Of a stretch of DNA of 64,000 bases, positions 38,576 through 50,126 are shown piece after piece. The position numbers and the translations under genes were made by a program. Under the pieces are notes generated by a model. It worked only from the letters and a program-made list of their open reading frames with translations. It ran no database searches and had not been told where the DNA came from. Origin of the DNA: Dromiciops gliroides (taxonomy: Eukaryota > Chordata > Mammalia > Microbiotheria > Microbiotheriidae); the NCBI RefSeq assembly GCF_019393635.1, contig NC_057867.1, forward strand, positions 64,669,492-64,733,491. The letters are read 5' to 3'. Numbering within the stretch: the first letter of the stretch is position 1; each line of letters begins with the position of its first letter.

Positions 38576-38884
38576 CAAATGCCCTTTTTAAAGGTTATTC
38601 AGGACCGCATCCTCCAGCCACTGGCCATGGGGCTTCTCTTTCCCAGCTCTGTTTGGGGGCTGGAGCTTTGGGAGGGATGTCACCAAGAATGAGGCCCAGG
38701 AGCCCCCAGGGTGACAACTCTGCTTGGGTCTTACAAGGAAAAGGTCTCTCGATGGGTACCAAAGAGACAGACGAGTAAATGTCTCCCAGGAAAGATAGTA
38801 ACCTGCTCTTTGTTTCCTTGGCTGGCACTGAGGTCGAGCACATGCTCAGGAGCTTCCTTCCAATGGACCATGTCATTGTCCTTC

Positions 38885-39065
38885 ATCCCAGGAAAAAGCA
38901 TTTATTGAGTGCCTACTGTGTACTGTACAGTATTACTGAGGGAAATGCCAAGTTTTGATAAGGTAGATTTCCTGCCCTCCTCAAAGTTCCAGATACTGTG
39001 ATGAAGGCCCTCTGATGTGCCAGGCATGGTGAGGTGCTGGGGGTACAAAGACAAGCCTTGGCCTT
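38885..39065 (+). repeat. L2/CORE-SINE-like fragment
   Basis: 'AGCATTTATTGAGTGCCTACTGTGTACTG' and 'GATGTGCCAGGCATGGTGAGGTGCTGGGGGTACAAAG'. Confidence 0.55.
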
Positions 39066-39309
39066 GCAGAGTGCACGTTCTCGGTGGACTTTAAGCTCTG
39101 GGGTCTTCTCTCCACCCATGCCCATCAGCCTGTTTTCTCCATTCCCTCAGTGCACACCTAGGAGGTACTCGGGAATCCTGCCTGACTCCCACGGGCAATG
39201 CACGGGAGTCCTGGCTTCTAAATGTCCTCAGACCAACTGGGCTATACTCGAACCCTGGGCCAAAGGACCCAGTGAACTAGGGGGAATGGGGTCCAGAGAC
39301 CCATTTCAG

Positions 39310-39545
39310 CTAGTTTGTTGTTGTTTGTCCTTCACTGTCAGAGAGGACCAATGACATCAGGAGGGTGAGGTCTTGACTTGCAAGTGAGCTGGATTGAAGT
39401 GAGGCAGGGCTCACTCTCTCATCCAGAGTCCTTGGAGTCCACTGCATGGCCTTTTTAAGCTAAGGTCTTTCCCAGGTCCCAATGGGTCTGAGGCACCGCC
39501 CAGTCAGTGATTAAGGGTAAGTAACAACTGAAGCAAAAGATGGCC
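39310..39545 (+). repeat. Unclassified interspersed repeat
   Basis: 'TTGTTGTTGTTTGTCCTTCACTGTCAGAGAGGACCAATGACATCAGG' begins a text I recognise as repetitive in marsupials but cannot assign to a family with certainty. It may be RTE-related. No coding content. Confidence 0.5.
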
Positions 39546-39734
39546 TTGTTTGCCTACTAAAAAAGAAATCAGACTGGGAGGGGAAGACCCACACTCAGGA
39601 TTTCTGGCCAGAAGTGAAACAAGGGTTATTAACTCTCACTCTGAGCCATCCAAACCCAAACAACGAGCAGCTAGGTAGGAAGGAAAAGTGCACGATAATG
39701 AGTTATCTCAAAGGGGCGATTTACTTTATAAATA

Positions 39735-39895
39735 TCTAGTTCAGATCCAGCCTGAGATACTTCCTAGTTGTGTGACCCTAGCCAAGGCACTGAACCTCTG
39801 CCTCAGTGTCCTCATCTGAAAAATGGGGGTCATCATAGCACCTATTTCCAAGGGTTGTGCCTGGCACACAGTAGGCACTGCTGTTAACTAACATT
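39735..39895 (+). repeat. MIR-like SINE
   Basis: 'AGTTGTGTGACCCTAGCCAAGGCAC' and 'CAGTGTCCTCATCTGAAAAATGGGGGTCATCATAG'. Confidence 0.7.
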
Positions 39896-40449
39896 ACCTG
39901 TTATCTCAGAAGAATGTTTTTCAATGCACGGTATGAAGTATATAGTATTACAAAGGAGCCAAAAAATAAAGAAATGCCAGCTCTCATTATTCTTATGAAG
40001 TTGCTTGTCATCACCTAGGAGCAGTTACTGCAGAGGTGCTTGTGTTCAAATACAGGTTGGACTGGCTGGCCCTGGAGGCCTCTGGGAACTCCGATGGAGA
40101 TTTCAGAGGCCAGACTTGAAAATCCAGCTCCTGGTTTCAGCGGCAAAGGCACTAAGGAAGCTGGTGTCAGACGGCACCAAGGTCATGTGTTCCTTGGTAC
40201 CCTGAGGACTGAGGTAGAGCAGAGGTAGAGGGCACCTCCTTCCCAAAGAGATAACACACACCTGGCTTTGCTCTTACAAATGGGGAGAGGATGGCTTGAG
40301 TGAAGTGTCTGTTTTGTCCCTAGCCAGGCCGCTGCTACCCCTAGGCTTCGGAGAGTCCGTGGCTCTAGTGTTCTCCTGACTTTCTGCCAGGGGAGGGGGC
40401 AGCGGCAGCTGTGTGTTTCTGACACTTCAGGATTAAGACAGAGAATGTG

Positions 40450-40675
40450 AGCCTAGGCAGCTACATAGCATAGTGTGCTTGAAGTCAGGAAAATCTAAGT
40501 TCAAATCTGGTTTCAGACACTCAGTGGTCCTGGGTAATAACTAAGTCACTTAATCTGTCTGCCTCACTTTCCTCTTCTGTCAAATGGGGGTGATAATAGC
40601 ACCTCCATGCCAGGGTTGTTGTGAAGCACAAATGTGATGATGGGGGTAAAGTGTTTTGCAAACCTGTAAGTGTTC
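40450..40675 (+). repeat. MIR-like CORE-SINE
   Basis: 'AAGTTCAAATCTGG', 'CTTCTGTCAAATGGGGGTGATAATAGC', and 'AAAGTGTTTTGCAAACC'; nearly full length. Confidence 0.75.
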
Positions 40676-41364
40676 TTCTTAACATGCCCCTCTGCCAATC
40701 AGAGCGTGGCTCCCACAACATGTCACCCCAAGAAGAAAAATGTGCCCCTGGAGCTTAGGGAGGTAGAAGAATTCAGGGCTGAGAGGGGCGGCCTTTGGGG
40801 TTGGTCCCCCTGGCCACTGAGTCTTCTGGGGCTCCACCCCACTCGTCCCACTCCATACTGGGCTGCGGTGCCTGCCTGGGTCCAACAATTACGCGGTAAT
40901 TAGGTTCTCAGACCTTAGTCCCACTGAAACTATTGGCTTGTGACCAAGGCCTATAGCAGCCAAACAGGAAGGTGGCATCTGGTGCAACCTCCTTGTCTTC
41001 CTGAGGGGAAGGCTGGGACCTCGAGAGGAAAGGCCTTATCTAAGGTCCAATCCTAGGGGCTCGCCAGGGCTCCGGTTCACATATGGACATCTACTATGGA
41101 GAAGTCATTCCATAATACAGGGCCTTGTGAGTGCTGCACAGGAGGACAGGACAGGGCCCTCAAGGCCAAGCCTGAGGGCTGACAAGTAGAGCTGGGGAGA
41201 GCCCGTGGCTCTTCACTTCACTCAAGCCATCCTCTCCCCTCCTGGCATCCCCCAGCTCTGCTTCTTGCCCCTCTTCCATAGCCAGTAGGGAGCCAGTATT
41301 TGGGGGGAGACAAGGTGCTACTGTTGCTAAGCAGGAAGGTAGCATAGGAAGTACATTAAGAATG

Positions 41365-41895
41365 GGATCCAGCTAGTTCCCTGTGTGTGTGACCTTAGGC
41401 AAGTCTCTTTCTTCTTCACTGGGCCTCAGTGAGGAAGTTGGACTCAGTGGCCTCTCTTAGGTCTCTTCCATCTTTAAATCTGTGATCCTGGACTCCCAGG
41501 ATCTCTTTCAATTCTGACCAACTACGTCAGACCTTGTTTTATCATCACAGCCCAGGATAGACAGAAAACAATCAGGGCCTGTGGTCCTGTGCCAACTTCC
41601 TTCCCTGTGCCAATAAGCCCTAACATGCCCTCCCCAGATGGTCACCCCTCCCCTTTTCAACAAGATGATAACATACAACTCACTAAACTTGCTTAGTAAT
41701 GATTTACATTTCAATTGATTTCAATCCATAAAATGGTACTCAGCCCTCTTTCAGCCTCAATTTCCTCATCTGTAAAAGGAGGGAAATAAGGCTATCATAA
41801 CTACCTTACTATGTAAGCCTCAGCTGTGATGTGTGCAAAGCATTTTTCAAATTTAAAACACTAGAGAAAGAGCAGCTTATTATCATCCTTATTGT
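41365..41895 (+). repeat. Two MIR-like SINE fragments
   Basis: About 41,365-41,490 ('GTGTGTGACCTTAGGCAAGTC') and about 41,735-41,895 ('CCTCATCTGTAAAAGGAGGG', 'GTGCAAAGCATTTTTCAAA'). Confidence 0.62.
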
Positions 41896-42054
41896 TAGTA
41901 GTAGGAATAATTGTGTAGTATTACTCCGATTTTAGTAGGATAGGGAAGCTCCCTGCCCATATGCCATTGGGCACTTCCCTCGATCCTCTCACTAAGAGTC
42001 TAAGTTACAGACATGTTACTGATCTGACCTAGGGAAGGGATCTTAGAAGCACCC

Positions 42055-42830
42055 TAGACTGGGAGCTGATGGGCACCCCAGAAGCCACCTGGTCCAGCCC
42101 CGTCTTTTACAGATGAGAAAACTGAGGCCCACCCAGAGAGCTTCAGGGATTTGTTTGTGATCCCCCTGCCAGGACGTGTCAAAGGCAGGACTTGGCCCTG
42201 GGTCTTTCTGACTCCATGGTCACCATTTAGGGACTACACAAGGGGCCTTTCATATTAATAATAATAATGGTAATAAGAAAGAATATGCTTGTGCCCTCTC
42301 TGTCTCTATTGGCATCCTCTGTCCATTAATCATCGTTGGCTTTTCCTTCTACGGCATCACTTTGTCTGGCTCTGCCTTGTGTTTCTGTGTTGTCCTTCCT
42401 GCTGATCAGGCCTAATGGCGTGAGAGCATTCCAGAACATGAATGGACCACACTTTCTCTAACCATCCATCGTCCTCTTGTTTCATGTTTTGTTGCTTCTA
42501 GGCATTTTGTAATGCCAAATAATGCTGCTGTGAACGTCTGTGAACACATAGTTCTCCCCCCACCGTCTTTGTTCTTCATAATTCATTCAGAATCTGTTCC
42601 CATGAAGAAAATAAATAGGTCCAAGGGCATGTTTATGGCCACCTCTCCTAAATCCCAGGCTCATTGAGTTAAAGCTGGAAAGAAGGCCCTCAGAAACCAT
42701 CTACCCCAACCACCTCATTGGACAGAGAGGGAAACTGAGGCCCAGGGAAGTTCAATGGCTGGCTGCTGGGGTATAGAGTAGCAGAACAGATCATCTGAGC
42801 CTGAATCCAGTGCCCTTCCTGGTCACTCAC
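42055..42830 (-). repeat. Two MIR-like SINEs flanking an L1 remnant
   Basis: Reversed MIR cores at about 42,055-42,230 ('TTTTACAGATGAGAAAACTGAGG') and 42,655-42,830 ('AGAGGGAAACTGAGGCCCAGG'). Between them 42,420-42,620 reads as a decayed reversed L1 3' part ('ACCATCCATCGTCC', 'AATAATGCTGCTGTGAACGTCTG'). Confidence 0.6.
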
Positions 42831-43439
42831 CCGGCCCACTCAGATGGAAAACTTGCCATCACAGGTGGGCCAGCAAACAGTCTTTTGTCCTGAAGCCTGG
42901 GTAGATGGGCCAGGGCTGAGGGCCATGGAATGCTCAGGGTACAGAGTTTGGGGAAGATGCCCCAATGCCCCACTGGAGAAAACTCCAATGGCCTCTGGAA
43001 TGAGCATCTGACTTCGACTTAACTATTGCTCCCTAAGCTGATGGCATTGGGCTTCTTGGCCTTTTCTGCCCAAAGGGCCAGCAACTGCCTACTATGCAGC
43101 AGGAGGGGACTGTTCACCTGTCAGTGACTCCAGCCTCCTTCCCTGTCCGTGGAAGACGCCAAGGAAGCTGAGAGAATTTGCCCATGGCTTTCCAGCCTAT
43201 GCATGTCAGAAGTAGCATTCTCACCCCAACTCCAGTGACCCCTGCGTCCTTTCCAGGATACCACTAATGTGCTTCCTCTACTCAAATCCGAGGCCTGGTC
43301 AGGGGCTTTGTACAACACACATGGAGGCTCTTCATCTGTCTGGGCAAGGGCACCTTGATACATAGGTGGCATAGCTGGACACCTGAGGAACCCAAGGGCT
43401 CCCGACTCCTAGACCAATATACTTTGTGACACTTTGTTT

Positions 43440-43612
43440 TACTAATAGTCAGCTAGGTGGTGCAGCGGATAGACTTGGAGTCAAGATCTGAGTTCAAATA
43501 TTTCCTAGCTGGGACTTATAACCTCTCTCAGCCTCAGTTTCTTCATCTATAAAATGGGAATAATAATAGAGCCTACCTTGCAGGATATTGTGAAGATCAA
43601 AGGAAGTAATGT
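43440..43612 (+). repeat. MIR-like SINE
   Basis: 'GTGCAGCGGATAGACTTGGAGTCAAG' head, 'CAGTTTCTTCATCTATAAAATGGGAATAATAATAG'. Confidence 0.72.
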
Positions 43613-43627
43613 CAATAAAGTGCTTTG

Positions 43628-43628
<1 letters not shown>

Positions 43629-43682
<54 letters not shown>

Positions 43683-43829
43683 TTTTTTTTGGTGAGGCAA
43701 TTGGGGTTAAGTGACTTGCCCAGGGTCACACAGCTAGTAAGTGTCAAGTGTCTGAGGCTGGATTTGAACTCAGGTCCTCCAGACTCCAGGGCCAGTGCTC
43801 TATCCACTGCGCCACCTAGTTGCCCCTCT
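43629..43829 (-). repeat. tRNA-derived SINE whose A tail became an (AAAG)n microsatellite
   Basis: Duplication ATAAAGTGCTTTGC at 43,615-43,628 and 43,830-43,843 encloses both the (CTTT)n run (43,629-43,683) and the reversed SINE body, so the microsatellite lies inside the element, at its tail. Confidence 0.93.
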
Positions 43830-44039
43830 ATAAAGTGCTTTGCAAACCTCATAGCCCTCTAGAAATCTTAGCTCTAATGATAATAATTATGATGATTTTT
43901 ACTACTCTTCCTCCTCCTCCTCTTCATATACCAGCTAGACTAAGGGCAGGAGGGGGCCATGTTTCTGTGGCCCAATAACGAGCTTGTCTTTGGCAGCCAA
44001 ATGGGACCATAGGACTACTGGACTGGTATGCCCCTTTCT

Positions 44040-44198
44040 TTTTTCTTTTTTTTTTTTTTTTGCGGGGCAATTGGGGTTAAGTGACTTACCCAGGGTCACA
44101 CAGCTAGTAAGTGTCAAGTGTCTGCGGCCAGATTCGAACTCAGGTACTCCTGAATCCAGGGCTGGTGCTTTATCTACTGCACCACCTAGCCGCCCCCA
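44040..44198 (-). repeat. tRNA-derived SINE (WSINE1-like)
   Basis: Complete reversed copy. Duplication GTATGCCCCTTTCT at 44,026-44,039 and 44,199-44,212. Confidence 0.93.
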
Positions 44199-44524
44199 GT
44201 ATGCCCCTTTCTAGTGAGGGCTTGTGGCCAAGACAGAAGTTGTTAGTAAACTGGCCTAGCTTCATGGAGTAGTTTGGTTGTGGCCCCTGGCTCTTCCACT
44301 TGGCAAATTGAATGAATCTCTGCCTACAGAATGTCCTTCTGGGGCCTGGAAGAGAGGCTTACTAAGGCTGCTGGCCATCAGATAACCCACACAGGAACCT
44401 GTGGTCCCATAGAGGAGTGGGGTATGTATTAGTAAACTAACCAAAGACTTCAGGAGTTAACAATGGCAGCCAAGAAAGCTGATTTTCATCACATACTGCA
44501 TGAAGAAGAGTCCTAGAATTGAGG

Positions 44525-44760
44525 ACTTTGTTTTATTGTTGAGTTGTTTTCAATCTGGTCTGACTCTCCGTGACTCTGTTTGGGCTTTTCTCAGCAAAGA
44601 TCCTGGGATAGTTTACTGTTTCCTTCTCCAGCTCATGATGAGGATGAGGAAACAGATGAGGAAACTGAGGCAAGCAGGTTGAAGTGACTTGCCCAGAAGT
44701 ATCTGAGACCAGATGTGAACCCAGAGAGATGAGTCTTCCTGAGTCCAGGCCCATTCCAGT
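44525..44760 (-). repeat. RTE(BovB-like)-linked SINE
   Basis: 'TTTATTGTTGAGTTGTTTTCAATCTGGTCTGACTCTCCGTGAC' with 'TTCCTTCTCCAGCTCATGATGAGG' and a reversed SINE core; same composite as 21,925-22,155, more decayed. Confidence 0.7.
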
Positions 44761-44764
44761 GCCA

Positions 44765-44945
44765 GCTAGCCAGGGAGATACTAGTCTCCTTTTATTGTGC
44801 CCTGGTGAGACCATTTCTGGAGTACTGGGGCTGGACTTGTCCTCCTTGGCCCCAAAGGACAGTGGGTGGAAGTTCCAGAGAGATGTTTTAGACTCGATGA
44901 TGCTATGTCCTTCCAACTCTAAGGTTCAGTGATTCTTTTGGAAAG
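44765..44945 (+). repeat. CR1/L3 LINE fragment
   Basis: 'CCTGGTGAGACCATTTCTGGAGTACTGGGGCTGGACTTG' and 'GTCCTTCCAACTCTAAGGTTCAGTGATTC' are typical CR1/L3 3' text. Confidence 0.7.
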
Positions 44946-45365
44946 GGAGGGAGTGATTGCCCAAGGTTACAAAGCCAGGACGGGCAGAGCTAGGTCTTGA
45001 AGCCAGGGCTGGAGACTCAGGCCAAGACTATTCTCACTAAACCGGTTATTTCTCTTGATTTGGTTGGCCAAACTCTAAGGATAACTCATACAGAAACCGA
45101 GGGAAACAATGAAATGGGAAAAAGCAGCAGGTGTCTGTTGGCCATAGTCATTTCTTCTTTCTAAGTGACTTCCTACTGCTTTTTATTGCCATAGAAACCT
45201 GATACTGCGCAAGCCCAGAAAGGCCTGAAGAAAGAAACACAGATAGGCCTGAGCTCTGCTCGCTAGAGCTCTGAGCACGGGGTCTCAGATGCAGGGTCCA
45301 GGAGGTGAGGAAAGGTGCCTGCATGGAGGGACATGGGAAGCCTTTCAGAAAGGAGGCATGGAGGC

Positions 45366-45584
45366 AGTGCAGGGGGTGTAGTGGATACTGACTCTAGAGT
45401 CAGGGAGACCTGAGTTCAAATCTAGACTCAGATACTTATTAGCTGTGTGACCCTGGGCAAGTCAAATAACCCCGACTGCCTCAAAAAAAAGAGGAGAAAG
45501 AGGTAGGGAGGGAAGGAAGGAAGGAAGGAAGGAAGGAAGGAAGGAAGGAAGGAAGGAAGGAAGGAAGGAAGGAAGGAAGGAAGG
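45366..45584 (+). repeat. Old tRNA-derived SINE with (GGAA)n tail
   Basis: Body to about 45,482 ('GAGACCTGAGTTCAAATCTAG', 'TAGCTGTGTGACCCTGGGCAAGTCAAATAACC'), then A8, then (GGAA)n at 45,507-45,584. A second case of a tail-derived microsatellite. Confidence 0.82.
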
Positions 45585-45824
45585 ATGGATGACAAACATG
45601 AGTTACTTGGTAGAGGGGGAAATGTAGAGAGCAGTGAGCCAGAAGGCTCAGCAAGATGGATGGCCATAAGATCATGGCATGCATTCATGCCCCACTGTTC
45701 CCTTTTACCAGAGGAGCTGGGCTGGAAACCAGTAGGGCAGGGTAGAAATCGTCAGGGTGTTCAGATCCAAGGGTCCTCTGGGGGACTGTGATGGCTGCGA
45801 GAAAAGACAGGCCAATCCCCATGA

Positions 45825-46085
45825 CTGCACCATCGACATCAATCTGAGTGGCCCATAGAGTCCATCTAGTCTTATGCCCTCATTTCCCAGATGAGGAAAA
45901 TGAGCCCCCAGCAGGGTTTAAGTATTCACCCAAGGTCACAAGGGAAGTGAAGAAGCATTTAAGAAGCTCCTGCAATATGCCAGGCACTGCGCCAAGCTCT
46001 GCAGATCCAAAGAAAGGCTATAAACATAGGCCCTGCCCTCCAGCATGTCATAATCTAGTACTGAGCGCAGAGCTGAGATTTGAAG
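45825..46085 (-). repeat. MIR/L2-like fragments
   Basis: 'CCCAGATGAGGAAAATGAGCCCCCAG' and then 'TGCAATATGCCAGGCACTGCGCCAAGCTCTGC'. Confidence 0.55.
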
Positions 46086-46663
46086 CCACATCTGCCACTT
46101 TTTCCACTGAAAGGGCATACATAGGACATGCCCCTCAGAGAGACAGGAATGAAGGAATTTGCTTGGCAGTAATAAGCAGGATACATTGAGGTACTAGAAT
46201 CTTCATGAGCCTGGGAATTGGGTCTCATTCTGCTTCTACCCCTGATTTTTGCCCACGTAGACATGCCGCCATATTTTTCCCTTTGCTACCTCCCTTCTTT
46301 CTTTCACAAAAGGCCACAGTGACTTCTACTGATTTCATGATGCCCTTTAGTTTTGGATATCACATCTGGGATGTCCATTCCTGAAATGTAGAGGGATAGT
46401 CATGAGAACAGTGACCCTGTCCTACTTGATTCTATGCCCCAGATATGGGTGGGTTTATCAATATAAATTCCCTATTCCTCCATTAAACTTCACTTATAGC
46501 AAATAAAAAGTTAAGTTGAGCTGGCCAACTGGCCAACGTACGCAACATTCTGCTCCTTAGTCCACCACCATTCTACCAAGCCCAGGGAATCCTGTTGCAC
46601 CTTTGGTTCTCCATGTCTAAGACTGGTCATTACCATGAAGAGAAGTTCAAGTTGTTTTCTTTT

Positions 46664-46816
46664 TTTCCTTTTTTTTTTTTAAGTGAGGCATTTGGGGTTA
46701 AGTGACTTGACCAAGGTCACACAGCTAGTAAGTGTTGTGTCTGAGGTCGGATTTGAACTCAGGTACTCCTGACTCTAGGGCCGGTGCTCTATCCACTGCA
46801 CCATCTAGCTGCCCCC
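46664..46816 (-). repeat. tRNA-derived SINE (WSINE1-like)
   Basis: Reversed copy. 16-base duplication CAAGTTGTTTTCTTTT at 46,648-46,663 and 46,817-46,832. Confidence 0.92.
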
Positions 46817-46834
46817 CAAGTTGTTTTCTTTTAA

Positions 46835-47215
46835 TTCCAGTCATCATTGCCATTTTAGATCTTGCTCTTTTGGCTGTGCTTTCTTTACTCTGCATTAGTT
46901 CATATGCATCTTCTCATGTTGCTCTGAGTTCTTCATGGTCATTGTGTCTTATGGTGGAGTAATATTCCATCACTTTCAAATACTCCACTTTGATTAGTCA
47001 TTTCCCAATTGAAGGATGTCCACTTTATTGCCACTTTTTTGTTAACATTTTTGTATATGTGAGGCTTTGTTTTCCATCTTTGGCCTCCTCGGGGTATGTG
47101 CCTGGTAACTGGATTGCTGGAGCAAAGGATTTCAACATTTGAGTGACTTTTGTCAAAAAATTCCAAATTGTCTTCCAGAACCTATGAACCAATGGATGGT
47201 TGCATTAGCACTGGA
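46835..47215 (-). repeat. L1 ORF2 3' fragment, minus strand
   Basis: 'GGAGTAATATTCCATCACTTTCAAATACTCCAC' and 'CATTTCCCAATTGAAGGATGTCC' are the reversed ORF2 C-terminal text (compare 5090-5160), followed by 'GGATTGCTGGAGCAAAGG'. Old and broken. Confidence 0.72.
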
Positions 47216-47689
47216 TTTTATAACTGGGGAAACCTAAGCTTAGAGAAGTGAAATAGTAAGAGTGGGGTGAGTAGAAATGCCACTGGGTCTGCCACTAGGG
47301 ACCTGGGTTCAAATCCTACCCCTGAGGCTTACTAAGTGCACAAGTCGCTTTCCTTCTCTAGGCCTGTATTTGTATTAAATGGCCTTTAAGTAAGGGCCTT
47401 TCCAACGCTGGGCCCTATGATAACATCTTGCCCCAGAATAACACGAATGGTTCAGTAGAAGATCTAGCACTAGACCAAAGGTCTCCCACATTGTCGGTCC
47501 AGGGTTCTTTGTCCTTAGTGTCTACTATCATGGACCCTCACTAAATCTTTGGATGGAGAGACTTGATAGGGCTAAGCTGTGTTCTGTCCCAGCAGCAGCC
47601 CTCCTCTCTGCAGCTGATGCCCCATGACAGGGACCTTTTGAAGCTCCAGTACCAAAAACCAACTTCACAAGCACAAGCTGGAAGAAGTG

Positions 47690-48280
47690 TGGCTGGACAG
47701 CAGGGTGTCTCAAAAAAAGATCTGGGGGTCTTAGTGTATGTATTGCAAGCTCAAGATGAGTTAGTGGTTTGAGAAGGCTAATGAGAGCAAGAAATGTTAT
47801 TAAGAGAGGAAGAATGTCCTGGACTAGGGAGGTGATAGTCAGATCTCATCTAGAATAGTGTATTCCTTTCTGCGCACCACATTTTAGTGGACACAGATAA
47901 ATTAGAGGGTAACCAGGGTGGCAAAGGGCCAAAGGTAAACAGGTTGAACTGGAGGTGATTTGCCTGAAGAAGAGAAGACTTGGGGGAAACCATGATAGTT
48001 CTCTAAGTATTTGAAGAACCTCCACATAGAAGAGGGATTAACCTTGGTCTCCTTGTCCCCAGAGGACAGAAGGAGAAGCGATGAGCGGCAGTTATTAAGA
48101 GGTGTACAAATCGAGATGCAAAGTCGGGGGAAAAAACTCCCTTCCAACTTGAGCTGCCTCCAAGTGGAATGATGTATTAGAGGGGATACTTTTTAGGGAG
48201 CAGATTGGGCTTGAGGGCCCCTGAGGTCTCTTCCAGCTGCGATGAGTCCATGACAGAGTTTGGCCTATTCTTTCTGAATG
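47690..48280 (+). repeat. CR1/L3 LINE 3' end
   Basis: 'AAAAAAGATCTGGGGGTCTTAGTG', 'GGTAACCAGGGTGGCAAAGGGCC', 'TTCTCTAAGTATTTGAAGAACC' and the ending 'CCTGAGGTCTCTTCCAGCTGCGATGAGTCC' form a continuous CR1/L3 3' region of about 590 bases. Confidence 0.8.
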
Positions 48281-49244
48281 AGGATGAGTTACAAATGCCA
48301 GCAACTCAAACCAAGTCAAACTTCTAAGGAATGAGGACAGTACAGTTAGAAACAATTTAAGCCTGCTGCTGCTTCATCTCTGGGGACAGGCAGCTCACAG
48401 TCCCTGCCCCTTGCCCCCAAGAAGGACAAAGAGTCAAGCCAACTCAGGCCCCAGGAACTTCCAGTCTAAAACAAACTATAGCATAATGATCTAAAATTGG
48501 AGGGACCTCCAAGGATGAGTCCTGGGCTGTTATCTGATGGATGCCTTCAAGTGCCTCAGCCAAGGTCCCCCAGGTTCTTCCTGGTTCGGCATTCTTTCCA
48601 TAGTCCCCTGCTCTGACACCAGTAAGTTAAATCATGACATTATGAGAAGAAGCCTTGAGGAGGAGGCACTCTCGCTGGTCTTTTACAGAAAGATTGGCCT
48701 ACCCCATCCCTCAGCTCAGCCCTACCCTGAGCACCAAACAACAAACCATTCAGCCACATGAGCTCCTTGAAGTGTAAGTGTTCATAGGAATAGAGAGGTG
48801 TACACTGGCATATACCCTCAGTACCTACAAGCCCAAACACCCCCCACACACACACAGGCTGCCCCATATCGTCTGGTGCTGGGAGGCACCAAGCAAGAAG
48901 AGAGGGGTTGGCCTCTTTTTTCCTCCTTTGTAGAATAGCTGCCCAGGAGGTAGCTATGCCTGGTTCAGCTGGCACCCCAAAACGGGTCTGAGTTTTTCCT
49001 GTGCAGGGCAGGCCTAGGCCTGGCCCTGTAGTGTCTCCAGGAGGTAGGACAAGACCCACAGGCTGAATAATCAGCCCTGCTCCGCACTCTATCGATGACT
49101 TTCAAGGCTCGAGGAATGCTAAGGCCAACCTTTCAGAGTTTCAGAGTATCTCTATTTCTCCATGGGCATTCATTGGTCTCAGCTGCCAGGCTGGAGCAAG
49201 GAGGAGGAAGGAGGTTCTTTGTACCTTTGGGGCCTGGGTCTGGT

Positions 49245-49600
49245 ACATGATTTGTAGGATTATTTAGCTTCACAAGGGACCTCAGAGATCTCCTAGTCCA
49301 ACCTGCCCTCTCCTCCCATTATTTTACAGATAAGTGAAATGATCCCTAGAGAGGGGAAGGGACTTGGCCAAGGTCACCCAACTGCTAAGTGGCAGAGCTG
49401 GGATTTGAACCCAGGTCTTTAGATTCCAAGACCAATCTACTATCCCCTCTACCATGCACTTAGTCAGTTTGGAAAGGTTCTTTAGTGAACAGATAGTTCA
49501 GCCCTCATCATCTCATGGCTGAGAAAACTAAGTGTCTTTCAGGTCTTCCTGATTCCAGGCCCAGCACTCTATCCACCGTGCCACCTAACTGCCTGTCTGT
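49245..49600 (-). repeat. Two MIR-like SINEs
   Basis: About 49,245-49,450 ('GACCTCAGAGATCTCCTAGTCCAACC', 'GGGATTTGAACCCAGGTC') and a shorter one at about 49,470-49,600 ending 'ATCCACCGTGCCACCTAACTGCC'. Confidence 0.72.
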
Positions 49601-50094
49601 TAGCTTAGAGCATCAGGAGAGACTGCTAGCAAGGGTTGACCCAGAGGGAGGTGACATCAGCTCCCAGAGTCTGCCCAGCTTGGTGGGATGAAGGCCAGGG
49701 AAGGAGACATTTCTTCCTATCCCCTGGCTAGGAATAACCTTTTTACCTCGAAGCCTGATAGTTGCTGAGCCCTGCCAAGGCAGCAGTCTCCACTTGCCCA
49801 TCTTGTAAGCCATGCCCCTCTGTAATGCCATGATTAGGGCTGTGTGTGTGATTCCCTGCTCTGACTCGGGGTAGGAAGACCAGTGACAGGGAGAAATGAA
49901 AATGGTAGCAGGGGACCCCCCTGCCCTTCCTCGTCCCCAGCAGCCAGGAGCTGTGGGCAAGAGAGATCATCCTGGTGTAGGTAGGCCACCCTGGGGTGTT
50001 GGCACTAGCCCTGCCCCCTCCTCCCCAGGCACGTCCTTGGCTCCTCTTCTACTTGGCTCCCTGTTACCTTCCTCCCTGTATCTGTTCCCCTTAT

Positions 50095-50126
50095 CTCTTC
50101 CTTCCTTCCTTCCTTCCTTCCTTCTC
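50095..50126. repeat. (CTTC)n microsatellite
   Basis: Seven to eight CTTC units. Confidence 0.9.

Noticed and set aside
48640-49059. 139-residue minus-strand frame
   Set aside because: No similarity to a family I know, no supporting start, and the translation lacks domain-like pattern.
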